A stretch of 64,000 bases of DNA from Natribaculum breve. Lineage in GTDB: Archaea; Halobacteriota; Halobacteria; Halobacteriales; Natrialbaceae. Below the pieces are notes generated by a model. That model did no database searches. It was not told the origin of the DNA and saw only the letters and a list, made by a program, of their open reading frames with translations. The translations under genes were made by a program, and so were the position numbers. The stretch lies in the NCBI RefSeq assembly GCF_023008585.1, contig NZ_CP095390.1, positions 3,273,254-3,337,253 of the forward strand, in the 5' to 3' direction. This document shows positions 1-7,946 of this stretch, in pieces (position 1 is the first letter of the stretch; each line of letters begins with the position of its first letter).

Positions 1-590
1 GCGAGTCCGGACGCGCCCAGGGGGGTGAGTACGAGCGCCGTCCAGCCGGCGTACGCCAGCGCGACGAACGTCGCGATCAGGAACAGACAGCCGCTGGTCG
101 GTCCGGGCGGGACGGGAAACCGCAACCGCTCGCGCTGGTGGATCGCGATCGCGACCGCGAGCAGTCCCACGAGCGCGGCGACGACGAGCGAGAAACCGGC
201 CCCGCGGTAGTAACCGATCACCTCGGGGGCGGTCCGTCGCAGGTACAGTTCCGAGACCAGTGCCGACAGCGGCGGCACGAAGACGAGAATCGACGCGACG
301 GACGCGTAGTAGAAACGACGGCGCGAGACGCCGGCGAGCAGCAGTAGCGACAGCAGCGACAGGACGAGGTAGCCGAACACGTTCCCCGCGAGGTGGGCGA
401 GGTCGGCGTGACCCACGAGCGAGAGGTACGCCGCCTGCCACCCGCTCACTCCCGGTCGAAACAGTACCGATTCGAACGTGACCGGCGAGACGTAGACGAC
501 GACCAGCGTGACGGGAACGACCAGGTGGACGGCGACGTCACGGTGACTGATCCGCTCTCGGACGAACCGCGACAACTGGGACGTGCTCAT
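1..590 (-). CDS. rhomboid-like intramembrane serine protease (partial, runs off the left edge)
   Basis: The frame is open from an ATG at 588-590 down to the window edge, so only the first ~196 residues are present. The product is strongly hydrophobic, with several membrane helices. It carries the rhomboid second-helix signature HxxxxHxxxN (GHADLAHLAGN) and, later, a GFS before a small-residue helix (GAGFSLVVAALVG) where the catalytic serine of rhomboids lies. The usual GxSG is GFSL here, so activity is uncertain. Members cut transmembrane substrates inside the membrane. The C-terminal part is outside the window. The family assignment rests on these motifs alone. Confidence 0.6.
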   Translation of the reverse strand, partial: MSTSQLSRFVRERISHRDVAVHLVVPVTLVVVYVSPVTFESVLFRPGVSGWQAAYLSLVGHADLAHLAGNVFGYLVLSLLSLLLLAGVSRRRFYYASVASILVFVPPLSALVSELYLRRTAPEVIGYYRGAGFSLVVAALVGLLAVAIAIHQRERLRFPVPPGPTSGCLFLIATFVALAYAGWTALVLTPLGASGL

Positions 591-692
591 TCGAACCAGT
601 AGCCGTATCGAGTGGACCCGTTCGAATGCCTCTTTCGGAGTCGACTCCGTCTCTGGCCTCGAGTCGACTCCTGGCGTCGATCGTGGCGGCGA

Positions 693-1484
693 CTACGCTC
701 GCCGGACGAGGTGATCGCGAACCGCTCGCTGGCAGTCCGCACAGATGTCGTCGAGTCGGACGACGGTCACGAGCACTGGATAATCCACCGGAAAGTCGTC
801 GTAGAGGTACGTGACCAGCGTCCGGTGAGCGACTGCACCTTTCGCAGCCCGGCTCGTCGTCTCGGCGAGGTGCGCCTGGCGGTCGCGTACGAGACGATCG
901 CATCGGTCTCGGTAGGCGGCCAGCCGATCGTGGCGCGTCGCGAGTTCGTCGAACTCGCACTCCGACAGCGGCGTGTCGTCGGCGTCGACGAGCCAGTCGG
1001 TGATCGTCGCGATCTCGTCGCGGACGTCGGCGAGGTGCGTCGCCTCCCGATCCAGTGCCGCGGCGACGACCTGCGTCTCGTCTACCCGATCTCGAGTGCT
1101 CGAGAGAACTGCTCGTTTCAGATCGGGCGTAAACGCTCCGTCGGTCGTCGAACCGAGTGCCGTCGCGATCGAGTCGGACAGCTCCGATGCGATCGTCTCG
1201 AGAAGCGACTCGTCGTCGTCGAGGTCGTCGACGCTGTGTGGACGGACGGTCTCGGCGAACGCGGTTCTGACCTCGTGACGGCCGCCGTCGGTCGGCGACG
1301 AACGAGCAGCGAGCGTTCCGCCGCCGGCCGTGGTGCCGGCTCGCGTCGGTGGCGGCGTCGAATCGACGGGGACGCCTTCGACGCGAGCGACGAACCGCTC
1401 GAGTGCCGCCCGTTTGTCCTGCACTGCCTCCCGTTCCGTTCGTACTCGCTCGAGCGCGTGATCGACGGTCGTCGTGACGGTCAT
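693..1484 (-). CDS. haloarchaeal coiled-coil protein with C-terminal CxxC (DUF7260-like)
   Basis: The protein has 263 residues, starting at the ATG whose A overlaps the stop of the upstream gene (ATGA at 1481-1484). The frame is open farther upstream, but that part is Arg-rich antisense-like sequence. The first ~45 residues are charged and helical (TTVDHALERVRTEREAVQDK) and a second helical stretch follows (LDREATHLADVRDEIATIT). The end carries an ICADCQRAV CxxC. It resembles the haloarchaeal DUF7260 family as I remember it; no biochemical function is known to me. It is the last gene of a translationally coupled three-gene unit that starts at 2007 behind two metal-repressor-like palindromes. 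Confidence 0.7.
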   Translation of the reverse strand: MTVTTTVDHALERVRTEREAVQDKRAALERFVARVEGVPVDSTPPPTRAGTTAGGGTLAARSSPTDGGRHEVRTAFAETVRPHSVDDLDDDESLLETIASELSDSIATALGSTTDGAFTPDLKRAVLSSTRDRVDETQVVAAALDREATHLADVRDEIATITDWLVDADDTPLSECEFDELATRHDRLAAYRDRCDRLVRDRQAHLAETTSRAAKGAVAHRTLVTYLYDDFPVDYPVLVTVVRLDDICADCQRAVRDHLVRRA

Positions 1485-1855
1485 CGGTCGTTCGTTCGAT
1501 CGTCGGGGACGGAGAGAGGTCGTGGGTCGCCCCGGGCTGTCGAGTGCGACAGCGGGACGCGGTCGGTCCCATCCTCGACCGTCGAGCGTCCCTGTCTCGG
1601 CCGCCGGACCGACGTGGGCGTCTCGGCGACGGTCGGATCGTATCGGTACGTTCGCGGATCGTACCGACGCAGCGTCTCTCGGTAGGTGACGACGGCCTGC
1701 AGGGCTTTTTCCGCTGTCGCTCGGTCGGGAAATCGTTTTCCGGTCGCGGGGAAGGGCCGTTCGCCGGTCCGTTCGCAGACGACGACGTAGGAGCCGTCGT
1801 CGCTCGCGAGCGACTCGATCGTCGTCCGAATCTCGGAGAGCGTCGTCGCGTCCAT
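1481..1855 (-). CDS. small haloarchaeal conserved domain protein (resembles DUF7552)
   Basis: The protein has about 124 residues. The first ~78 form a compact domain (MDATTLSEIRTTIESL, then GSYVVVCERTGERPFPATG, then FPDRATAEKALQAV) seen repeatedly in haloarchaeal hypothetical proteins. The rest is a disordered Arg/Pro-rich tail. I chose the ATG at 1853-1855. A GTG nine bases upstream (1862-1864) is possible and would overlap the stop of the preceding 48-aa ORF. The downstream gene begins in a 4-bp ATGA overlap, so the two are translated together. The function is unknown to me and the DUF number is from memory. Confidence 0.7.
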   Translation of the reverse strand: MDATTLSEIRTTIESLASDDGSYVVVCERTGERPFPATGKRFPDRATAEKALQAVVTYRETLRRYDPRTYRYDPTVAETPTSVRRPRQGRSTVEDGTDRVPLSHSTARGDPRPLSVPDDRTNDR

Positions 1856-1860
1856 GCTCG

Positions 1861-2007
1861 TCACTCGCCTCGCGGCGACGCGCGGGTTTCGCGGTCGCTT
1901 CCGATCGATTCACTCTCGCCATCGAGCCGCCCGTCACGGCCGACGGTCGCGCCGGTCGCGTACGCGGCGTCGTCGATCCACGGCGGAAGACGTCTACTGG
2001 AGCCCAT
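1861..2007 (-). CDS. small hypothetical protein, first gene of the operator-controlled unit
   Basis: This ORF encodes 48 residues (it begins MGSSRRLPPWIDDAAYAT) and uses mainly GC-ending codons. It ends in a TGA five bases before the next gene's ATG. The ATG follows a TATA-like TTTACAA on the minus strand (2028-2035) at the distance expected of a leaderless or short-leader transcript. The two TTTAGG-N4-CCTAAA palindromes flank that TATA. I do not recognise the family. Position, composition and coupling to the next gene support coding. Confidence 0.5.
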   Translation of the reverse strand: MGSSRRLPPWIDDAAYATGATVGRDGRLDGESESIGSDRETRASPRGE

Positions 2008-2011
2008 ACGG

Positions 2012-2027
2012 TTTAGGCAGACCTAAA
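2012..2027. promoter_or_regulatory. DtxR/SirR-type operator-like palindrome 1
   Basis: TTTAGGCAGACCTAAA is a perfect 6-bp inverted repeat with a 4-bp spacer. TTAGG/CCTAA half-sites are the hallmark of DtxR-family metal-dependent repressors (IdeR, SirR, Idr). The site lies 4 bp upstream of the start codon of the 48-aa ORF, where a bound repressor would block transcription initiation. Confidence 0.6.
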
Positions 2028-2047
2028 ACATTGTAAACGTACTGGTT

Positions 2048-2063
2048 TTTAGGATGGCCTAAA
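2048..2063. promoter_or_regulatory. DtxR/SirR-type operator-like palindrome 2
   Basis: TTTAGGATGGCCTAAA is a second perfect TTTAGG-N4-CCTAAA palindrome. Its centre is 36 bp from that of the first site, and the two bracket the TATA-like element at 2028-2035. Two sites with the same half-sites and different spacers argue for a real operator rather than chance. The metal (iron or manganese) cannot be read from the DNA. Confidence 0.6.
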
Positions 2064-2089
2064 TCGGGGGTCGCGACTCGAGGTGACGG

Positions 2090-3154
2090 TCACTCGAGGT
2101 CGGTCCCGACGGCCTCCTCGATCGACCGGAAGCCGTCGCGCTGGAGCAGGTCGACCAGACCGCGGTTGATCTCCCGGGCGGTCGACGGACCGTTGTAGAC
2201 GAAGCCGGTGTACAGTTGCACGAGCGAGGCCCCAGAACGGATCTTCGCGTAGGCGCTCTCGGCCGAGTCGACGCCGCCGACGCCGACGATCGGCAGGTCG
2301 GTGTACTCGGCGAGCGTGCGGATCACGTCCGTCGATCGGTCCTCGAGCGGTTTGCCGCTCAGCCCGCCCCACTCCTCGCGCCGGTCGGATCTGATCCCCT
2401 CGCGACTCGTCGTCGTGTTGGTCGCGACGATGCCGTCGAGGTCGAACTCCTCGACGATGTCGACGAGGTCGTACAGCGACTCGGCTGGCGAGTCGGGGCC
2501 GACTTTCACCAGCAGCGGCCTGTCTGCGTCGTTTTCGGCCTCGAGCGTCTCGAAGACGGCCCGCAGGTGGCCGGGCGACGCCTCGTCGAACTCGTCGGGC
2601 GTGTTCGGACAGGAGACGTTGACGACGACGTAGTCGGCGTACGGCGAGAGGCGATCGAACACCCGCCGGTAGTCCTCGACGGCCTCCTCCTCGTTCGAGG
2701 AGTTCATCTTCCCGACGTTGACGCCGATCGGGATCGACGGAAGCCCCTCGCGCTCGAGTCGCGCTTTCACGCGCTCCATCCCCTGGCCGTTGAACCCCAT
2801 CCGGTTGATCATCGCCTCGTCCTCGGGGAGTCGGAACAGCCGCGGCCGTTCGTTTCCGGACTGGGGGTACGGCGTCACGGTTCCGACCTCGACGAACCCG
2901 AAGCCGAGCGCGGCCAGCGCGTGGGTGACCTCGGCGTTCTTGTCGAACCCCGCCGCGACGCCGACCGGGTTCGGGAAGGTGGCGTCGAACAGGTCGACCT
3001 CGAGTGCCGGGTGCTCGTACCGGTAGGCGTACCGGAGTGCGGCCCTGGTCGGCCACGTCGCCCCCGCCGCTCGGAGCGTCCGCTTGCCCAGGTCGTGGGC
3101 GGTCTCCGCGGGAAGCTTGAACGCGAGCGGGCGAAGCCTCGAGTAGATCGTCAT
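2090..3154 (-). CDS. pyrD: dihydroorotate dehydrogenase (quinone), class 2
   Basis: The protein has 354 residues, the usual length for class 2 enzymes. It oxidises dihydroorotate to orotate in pyrimidine synthesis and passes electrons to membrane quinone through FMN. Visible signatures are FPNPVGVAAGFDKNAE, the NVSCPNTPDE segment with the catalytic serine, NTTTSREG, GVGGVDSAESAYAKI and the FMN-phosphate loop QLYTGFVYNGP. The frame extends 71 codons upstream, but the ATG at 3152-3154 begins the family-typical N-terminal helix (YSRLRPLAFKLPAETAHDL). The gene stands alone, divergent from the antiporter operon. Confidence 0.95.
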   Translation of the reverse strand: MTIYSRLRPLAFKLPAETAHDLGKRTLRAAGATWPTRAALRYAYRYEHPALEVDLFDATFPNPVGVAAGFDKNAEVTHALAALGFGFVEVGTVTPYPQSGNERPRLFRLPEDEAMINRMGFNGQGMERVKARLEREGLPSIPIGVNVGKMNSSNEEEAVEDYRRVFDRLSPYADYVVVNVSCPNTPDEFDEASPGHLRAVFETLEAENDADRPLLVKVGPDSPAESLYDLVDIVEEFDLDGIVATNTTTSREGIRSDRREEWGGLSGKPLEDRSTDVIRTLAEYTDLPIVGVGGVDSAESAYAKIRSGASLVQLYTGFVYNGPSTAREINRGLVDLLQRDGFRSIEEAVGTDLE

Positions 3155-3402
3155 CGGCCGTACGTCGGGGATTCCGATACGTAAAGTCCCCGAATGGCCC
3201 GGGTCGTGTGGGCGGAGAACGTGACCTTTGTCAGTTCGATCCCACGATCGGTTTCCGTACGCCGAAAAAACGACCAGAAGGATTCGTCTATCGGAACGGA
3301 GACTAACGGAGAACGAAATAGTTTTCCTCCGGGTACCGCTTGGTTCGACTAACAGAATTCGAGCCATGAGTCACGAAAGCCGGTCGCCTGGAGGTGTACC
3401 CC

Positions 3403-4434
3403 GTGGCGGATAAGCGGCTGCTCGTGCCGCTGTCGACGTCGGTGACGGTTCGCCAGACCGTCGGCTACGCGGTCCGGTCGGCACTCGAGGGGGACGGGCC
3501 GGCCGAACTCCACTTCGTCGTCGCGGTCCCGGACGACGCGGGCATGTCGGGAGACACGCGTCACCTCGAGGAGGCCGACGACCTGCTCGAGCGCGCTCGC
3601 ACGTGGGCGAACGAGGACGCAGACGACGGGGCGCTGTCCGTCGAGACGGCGGTGCTGGGCACCGACGAGTACCTGTTCGGTCCCCGCGACTACGCCGAAT
3701 CGTTCGCCGCCTACGCCGACGACAACGACGTCGACCGCGTCGTGCTCGATCCGGAGTACCTGCCCGGAGCGACGTCGCCGATGCTCCAGCCGCTCGAGCG
3801 CGAACTCGCCGCGGTCGGACTCGCGTACGACGAAGCACCGGTCGAGCGGCCGGCCCGGCGCGAACGGCTGGTCGGCGCCGAGAGTCTCGACCGCTTCGTC
3901 GGAATGTTCGGCATCTCGTTTGCCTTCTACCTCCTGCTCGGCGATCCGACCTACTGGTTCGACCTCGTCACCGGCGTGGTCGTGGCGGCGATCGTCTCGA
4001 TCACGCTCTCGCACGTGACGTTCAGTATCGCGCCACGGAGGATCGAGTCGCCGATCCGGACCGTCCGCTTTGCGCTGTACGTCCCGCTGTTGCTGTGGGA
4101 GATCGTCAAGGCGAACGTCGCGGTCGCGCTCGTGATCCTCCGGCCGTCGATGCCGATCGAGCCGAAGCTGACCCGGATAAACGCACGGGTCAGCGGCGGC
4201 CTGCCCCTGCTGTCGCTCGCAAACAGCATCACGCTGACGCCGGGAACGTTGACCGTCCGGGCGAACGACCAGCGACTGGTCGTCCACACGCTCATCGAGG
4301 ACGCCCGCGAGGACCTCTTCGAGGGCAGACTCGAGCGGGCGGTTCGCTTCGTCTTCTACGGTCGCGAGGCGGCCGCGATCGCCTCGCCCGAAGAACGGGG
4401 CGACGCCGAGATCATTCGGGGTGACGAGTGGTGA
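3403..4434 (+). CDS. mnhE: Mrp/Mnh Na+/H+ antiporter subunit E with N-terminal universal-stress-like domain
   Basis: The protein has about 343 residues. The first ~150 form a soluble alpha/beta domain like universal stress proteins (RLLVPLSTSVTVRQTVGYAV near the start). The rest is the MnhE membrane domain (GISFAFYLLLGDPTYWFD, then LLLWEIVKANVAVALVIL, then NSITLTPGTLTV). Subunit E is an essential membrane part of the multi-subunit antiporter. I chose the GTG at 3403 because GGAGGTG lies 7 bases before it; an in-frame GTG at 3394 is inside that Shine-Dalgarno. The stop overlaps the mnhF start. A soluble N-terminal domain is absent from the short bacterial subunit, so this gene is longer than usual. 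Confidence 0.9.
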   Translation: MADKRLLVPLSTSVTVRQTVGYAVRSALEGDGPAELHFVVAVPDDAGMSGDTRHLEEADDLLERARTWANEDADDGALSVETAVLGTDEYLFGPRDYAESFAAYADDNDVDRVVLDPEYLPGATSPMLQPLERELAAVGLAYDEAPVERPARRERLVGAESLDRFVGMFGISFAFYLLLGDPTYWFDLVTGVVVAAIVSITLSHVTFSIAPRRIESPIRTVRFALYVPLLLWEIVKANVAVALVILRPSMPIEPKLTRINARVSGGLPLLSLANSITLTPGTLTVRANDQRLVVHTLIEDAREDLFEGRLERAVRFVFYGREAAAIASPEERGDAEIIRGDEW

Positions 4435-4712
4435 CGGCCGAGTTGCTCGACGACGTGTTGCTCACGGCGGCCGCGCTGTTCGTCGTCCTCGCGATCGCGA
4501 TGTTCTACCGCGCGGTCGCCGGTCCGACGACCCAGGATCGGGTGCTGGCGGTGAACGTCCTCGGGACGAACACCGTCGTCATCCTCGTGTTGCTGGCGGC
4601 GGCGCTCGACGAGCCGTGGGTACTCGACATCGCGTTGATCTACGCGCTGCTCAACTTCCTGATGGCCGTCGCCATCTCGAAGTTCACCGTCGAGCGGGGT
4701 GGTGTCCTGTGA
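4428..4712 (+). CDS. mnhF: Mrp/Mnh antiporter subunit F
   Basis: This 94-residue protein has three hydrophobic helices. The central motif RAVAGPTTQDRVLAVNVLG is the signature of MrpF/MnhF. It starts with GTG, overlapping mnhE by 7 bp, and runs into mnhG with a short overlap, so the operon is translated as a coupled unit. Subunit F is a small integral membrane component of the Na+/H+ exchanger, which expels Na+ at the expense of the proton gradient. Confidence 0.92.
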   Translation: MVTAELLDDVLLTAAALFVVLAIAMFYRAVAGPTTQDRVLAVNVLGTNTVVILVLLAAALDEPWVLDIALIYALLNFLMAVAISKFTVERGGVL

Positions 4713-5032
4713 TCGAGACGATCCGCTTCGGCGCGATCGTCGTCCTCGTCGCCGGCGGGCTGTTCTTCACGCTCGTCTCGACGGTCGGCGTGCTCCGCCT
4801 GCCGGACGTCTACGCACGGGCACACACGGCGTCGCAGGCCGACACCCTCGGTGCCGGGCTCACGCTCGCGGGCGTCGCGCTCGCGCTCGGCTGGCAGTCG
4901 GCGACGATCTACACCGTCCTGTTGCTGTTTTTCGTGTTCCTCACGAACCCGACGGCGGCACACGCGATCGCCCGCTCGGCAGCCGAGACCGGCGTCGAAC
5001 CGCTGACCGACGAGGAGGGTGAGAACCGATGA
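4709..5032 (+). CDS. mnhG: Mrp/Mnh antiporter subunit G
   Basis: This 107-residue protein has three membrane helices and the MnhG signature GVLRLPDVYARAHTASQADTLG. The GTG start at 4709 lies inside the last codons of mnhF, and the stop (5030-5032) overlaps the next ATG at 5029. A longer reading frame starts at 4421 but is only read-through of the mnhF region. Confidence 0.92.
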   Translation: MIETIRFGAIVVLVAGGLFFTLVSTVGVLRLPDVYARAHTASQADTLGAGLTLAGVALALGWQSATIYTVLLLFFVFLTNPTAAHAIARSAAETGVEPLTDEEGENR

Positions 5033-5568
5033 GCGCGCTCGCGTACGCGCTCGTGGCGTTCGTCCTCGCGACGGCGATCGCGACGGCGCTGTTTCGCGAC
5101 GTGCTGTCGACGATCGTCGTCTTCGGGGCGTACAGTCTGGGGATGGCGATCCTCTACACGTACCTACTCGCACCCGACGTCGCGATGACGGAGGCCGCGA
5201 TCGGGGCCGGCGTGACGACGGTCCTGTTGCTGTTGACGATCGCCCGGACGACCCGTCCGTCGCCCGATCAGCTGTTCGAACGGCTCGACGTACCCGCGGT
5301 CGTCGCTGTGGGGGCGTTCCTGCTGGTTGCCGGCACCCAGGTGCTCCCGGAGATGTGGGCCGTCGGCGACCCGACCGCCCCCGTCTGGTCGAACGCCGAG
5401 GTCTCCCAGTACTACATCCAGAACACGTACGCCGACACGCACGCCCAGAACGCGGTGACGGCCGTCCTCGCGGCCTACCGTGGATTCGACACGTTCGGCG
5501 AAGCGGTCGTCGTCTTCGCCGCCGGCGTCGCCGTCTTGCTCGTGTTGAAACGGGAGGTGTTCGTCTGA
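5029..5568 (+). CDS. antiporter subunit with DUF4040/MrpA C-terminal-like domain
   Basis: This 179-residue membrane protein corresponds to the segment that in bacterial Mrp systems is the C-terminal part of MrpA (the MbhD-like DUF4040 domain: RDVLSTIVVFGAYSLGMAILY, then LAPDVAMTEAAIGAGVTTV). Here it is a separate gene followed at once by MnhB. It has about five hydrophobic helices with a periplasmic loop between 115 and 150. Start and stop overlap the neighbours by 4 and 1 bases. Confidence 0.85.
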   Translation: MSALAYALVAFVLATAIATALFRDVLSTIVVFGAYSLGMAILYTYLLAPDVAMTEAAIGAGVTTVLLLLTIARTTRPSPDQLFERLDVPAVVAVGAFLLVAGTQVLPEMWAVGDPTAPVWSNAEVSQYYIQNTYADTHAQNAVTAVLAAYRGFDTFGEAVVVFAAGVAVLLVLKREVFV

Positions 5569-6056
5569 TGGCCGACGACGTGGCGGACACGTACACGGAA
5601 AGCCAGGTGATCATGACCGCCGTGAAGGTCATCGCGCCGTTTACCCTCACCTACGGGATGTTCATGACCCTTCACGGAGCCGACACGCCCGGCGGCGGCT
5701 TCCAGGGCGGGGCCATCGTCGGCGTGACCATCCTCATGCTCGCGTTCGCCTTCGGCATCGAACCGACCCGCCGGTGGCTCCGCAACTCCGTGCTGGTCTC
5801 TCTCGTCACCGGCGGCGTCGTCGTCTTCACCGGCGTCGGCCTCGCGACGATCGCACTCGGCGGGAACTTCCTCGAGTACGATCGTTTCTCCGAGATCGGC
5901 ATCGCCGGCAAGTGGGGGATGGAAGCCATCGAGGTCGGCGGCGTCTCGCTGATCGTCTCGGGCGTCGTGATCACGCTCTTTTTCGCGATGGCCGCCGGCT
6001 TCACGGCCGAACGAGGCCCGACAGCGACGGATGCGGATCGAGGAGGTGACGACTGA
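5568..6056 (+). CDS. mnhB: Mrp/Mnh antiporter subunit B
   Basis: This 162-residue integral membrane protein has the MnhB signature TLHGADTPGGGFQGGAIV. It starts at the ATG in the TGATG stop/start overlap, and its own stop overlaps the mnhC ATG the same way. MnhB is part of the membrane assembly of the antiporter. Confidence 0.92.
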   Translation: MADDVADTYTESQVIMTAVKVIAPFTLTYGMFMTLHGADTPGGGFQGGAIVGVTILMLAFAFGIEPTRRWLRNSVLVSLVTGGVVVFTGVGLATIALGGNFLEYDRFSEIGIAGKWGMEAIEVGGVSLIVSGVVITLFFAMAAGFTAERGPTATDADRGGDD

Positions 6057-6427
6057 TGCTCGAGTTACTCGCTACTCACTACGCCTACGCGCTGATGTTC
6101 GTCCTGATCGCCATCGGACTGTACATGATCATCGCCAACCAGAACCTGGTCAAGAAGGTGATCGGCGTCAGCCTGTTCCAGACGGCGATCTTCCTGTTTT
6201 TCATCTCGATGGCCTACGTCGAGGGCGGCTCGGCACCGATCGTCCCCGCCGACGAGACCCCCGGGGAACTGGTCGTCGCCAGTCCGCTGCCGCAGGTGAT
6301 CGTGCTCACGGCGATCGTCGTCAGCATTGCGCTGACGGCCGTCGCGCTCTCGCTCGTCATGCGCATCTACGCCGAGTACGGCACGCTCCGGGAGGACACG
6401 CTGACGGAGGTGCGCGCCGATGAGTAG
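6056..6427 (+). CDS. mnhC: Mrp/Mnh antiporter subunit C (NuoK-like)
   Basis: This 123-residue protein with three membrane helices is homologous to NuoK of complex I. Visible features are GLYMIIANQNLVKKVIGVSLFQTA, with the conserved acidic and basic positions of the family, and LPQVIVLTAIVVSIALTAVALSL. It overlaps mnhD by 8 bp. Confidence 0.92.
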   Translation: MLELLATHYAYALMFVLIAIGLYMIIANQNLVKKVIGVSLFQTAIFLFFISMAYVEGGSAPIVPADETPGELVVASPLPQVIVLTAIVVSIALTAVALSLVMRIYAEYGTLREDTLTEVRADE

Positions 6428-7946
6428 CGTCGACCTCGTCCCGGTGTTGCTGATCGCCACCCCGATCCTCGCGGCGACGCTCCCGATCGCGCTCGGGCTT
6501 CGGTTCGATCGCGTCGGCTGGTCGATCGCCGCGCTCACCACGACCGGCCTGTTCGCCGCGACGGCGTTCCTCGCGACCGTCGTCTACGGCGACGGGGCGA
6601 CCGTCACGCACGCGCTCGGTGACTTCCCGCAAGAGTACGGCATCGAACTCGTCGCCGACGAACTGTCGACGCTGATCGCGTTGCTCGTCACCGGCGTTGC
6701 GGCCGGCGTGCTCGCGTACACCCGCACGGGCGGGCCGCGTGGAAACACGTTCTACACCGGCTACCTGCTGCTGACCGGCGGCCTGCTCGGCCTGACGATG
6801 ACCGGCGACGTGTTCAACCTGTTCGTCTTCCTCGAGATCACGGGACTTGGGACGTACGCCATGATCTCGAGCGGCGACGGCCCCGAATCGGCGGTCGCGG
6901 CCCTGAAGTACCTGATCCTCGGCACCGTCGGCGCGTCGATGTACTTACTCGGCGTCGGCTTTCTCTTCATGGCGACGGGGACGCTCAACATGGCCGAACT
7001 CGCGACGGCGCTCCCCGACGTCGAGGGCCAGGGCGAGACCCTCGTTCGCGTCGCCTTCGCGTTCGTCTTCGTCGGCTTTTCGATCAAGGTCGCCCAGTGG
7101 CCGCTGCACACCTGGCAGCCCGACGCCTACCAGCACGCGCCCGACGGCGTGACGCCGCTGATCGCCGCGCTCGTCTCGACTGTCTCGGCGTACGCGTTCG
7201 GACGGGTGGCGTTTACGGTCTTCGGTGCCGACTTCCTCGCCACCACGCCCTACGCGTCCGAAGTCGTCGTCACCGTCGGCTCGATCAGCGTCCTCGCCGG
7301 CAGCACGCTCGCCGTGATCCAGCGGAAGGTCAAGCGGATGCTGGCGTACTCGTCGGTCTCGCAGTTCGGGCTGATCGTCGCCGCCTACGGGCTGGTCACC
7401 GAGACCGGCCTCGTCGGCGCGGTCGTCCACCTCGTCGGCCACGGGCTGACCAAAGCGGGGCTGTTCGCCGCCGTCGCCGTCGTCTCGGTGAGCACCGGCG
7501 CTCGCACCGTCGACGAGTACGCCGGCCTCGCCAAGCGACGGCCGGTCGCCGCGATGGCGATGACCGTCCTGCTCGTCTCGCTCGTCGGCATCCCACCCTC
7601 GGTCGGCTTCGTCGGCAAGTGGTACATCGCACTCGGCGCTGTCGAGGCCGAACTGTGGCCGGTCGCCGCCGTGATCTTCCTGAGCACGATGCTCACGCTC
7701 GCGTACGCCGCCCGGCTGCTCGAGAAGATGTACTTCACGCCGGCGGCACCGACCGAGCGTCCAGTCCCCCCGGGTGCGGCCGCGACTGACGGCGGCTCGC
7801 CGGTCGAGACCGACGACCCCGACCGCGTCACCGTCGGCATGATCGGCCTCGTCGTCGCTGCGGCCGTGCTGGTCGTCGCGCTCGGCTTCGCCGGTGGAAC
7901 GTTCTACGACTTGCTCGAGCCGTTCGTCGAAGAGGTGTTCAACTGA
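6420..7946 (+). CDS. mnhD: Mrp/Mnh antiporter subunit D (proton-conducting ND2/ND4-like)
   Basis: This 508-residue, roughly 14-helix protein is of the proton-conducting antiporter family shared with complex I NuoM/N. Motifs include GDVFNLFVFLEITGLGTYAM, KVAQWPLHTWQPDAYQHAPDG with the lysine/proline helix, and KRMLAYSSVSQFGLIV. It probably forms one of the ion channels of the exchanger. It starts inside mnhC and its stop overlaps the next ATG. Confidence 0.93.
   Translation: MSSVDLVPVLLIATPILAATLPIALGLRFDRVGWSIAALTTTGLFAATAFLATVVYGDGATVTHALGDFPQEYGIELVADELSTLIALLVTGVAAGVLAYTRTGGPRGNTFYTGYLLLTGGLLGLTMTGDVFNLFVFLEITGLGTYAMISSGDGPESAVAALKYLILGTVGASMYLLGVGFLFMATGTLNMAELATALPDVEGQGETLVRVAFAFVFVGFSIKVAQWPLHTWQPDAYQHAPDGVTPLIAALVSTVSAYAFGRVAFTVFGADFLATTPYASEVVVTVGSISVLAGSTLAVIQRKVKRMLAYSSVSQFGLIVAAYGLVTETGLVGAVVHLVGHGLTKAGLFAAVAVVSVSTGARTVDEYAGLAKRRPVAAMAMTVLLVSLVGIPPSVGFVGKWYIALGAVEAELWPVAAVIFLSTMLTLAYAARLLEKMYFTPAAPTERPVPPGAAATDGGSPVETDDPDRVTVGMIGLVVAAAVLVVALGFAGGTFYDLLEPFVEEVFN

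Noticed and set aside
538..1572. Long minus-strand frame of 344 codons, Arg-rich
   Set aside because: It overlaps the real coiled-coil gene in another frame; its Arg/Ser-rich composition is typical of antisense frames in GC-rich DNA.
3349..4287. 312-codon minus-strand frame opposite mnhE
   Set aside because: It is the antisense of a clear antiporter gene, with no fold, no promoter and shadow-type composition.
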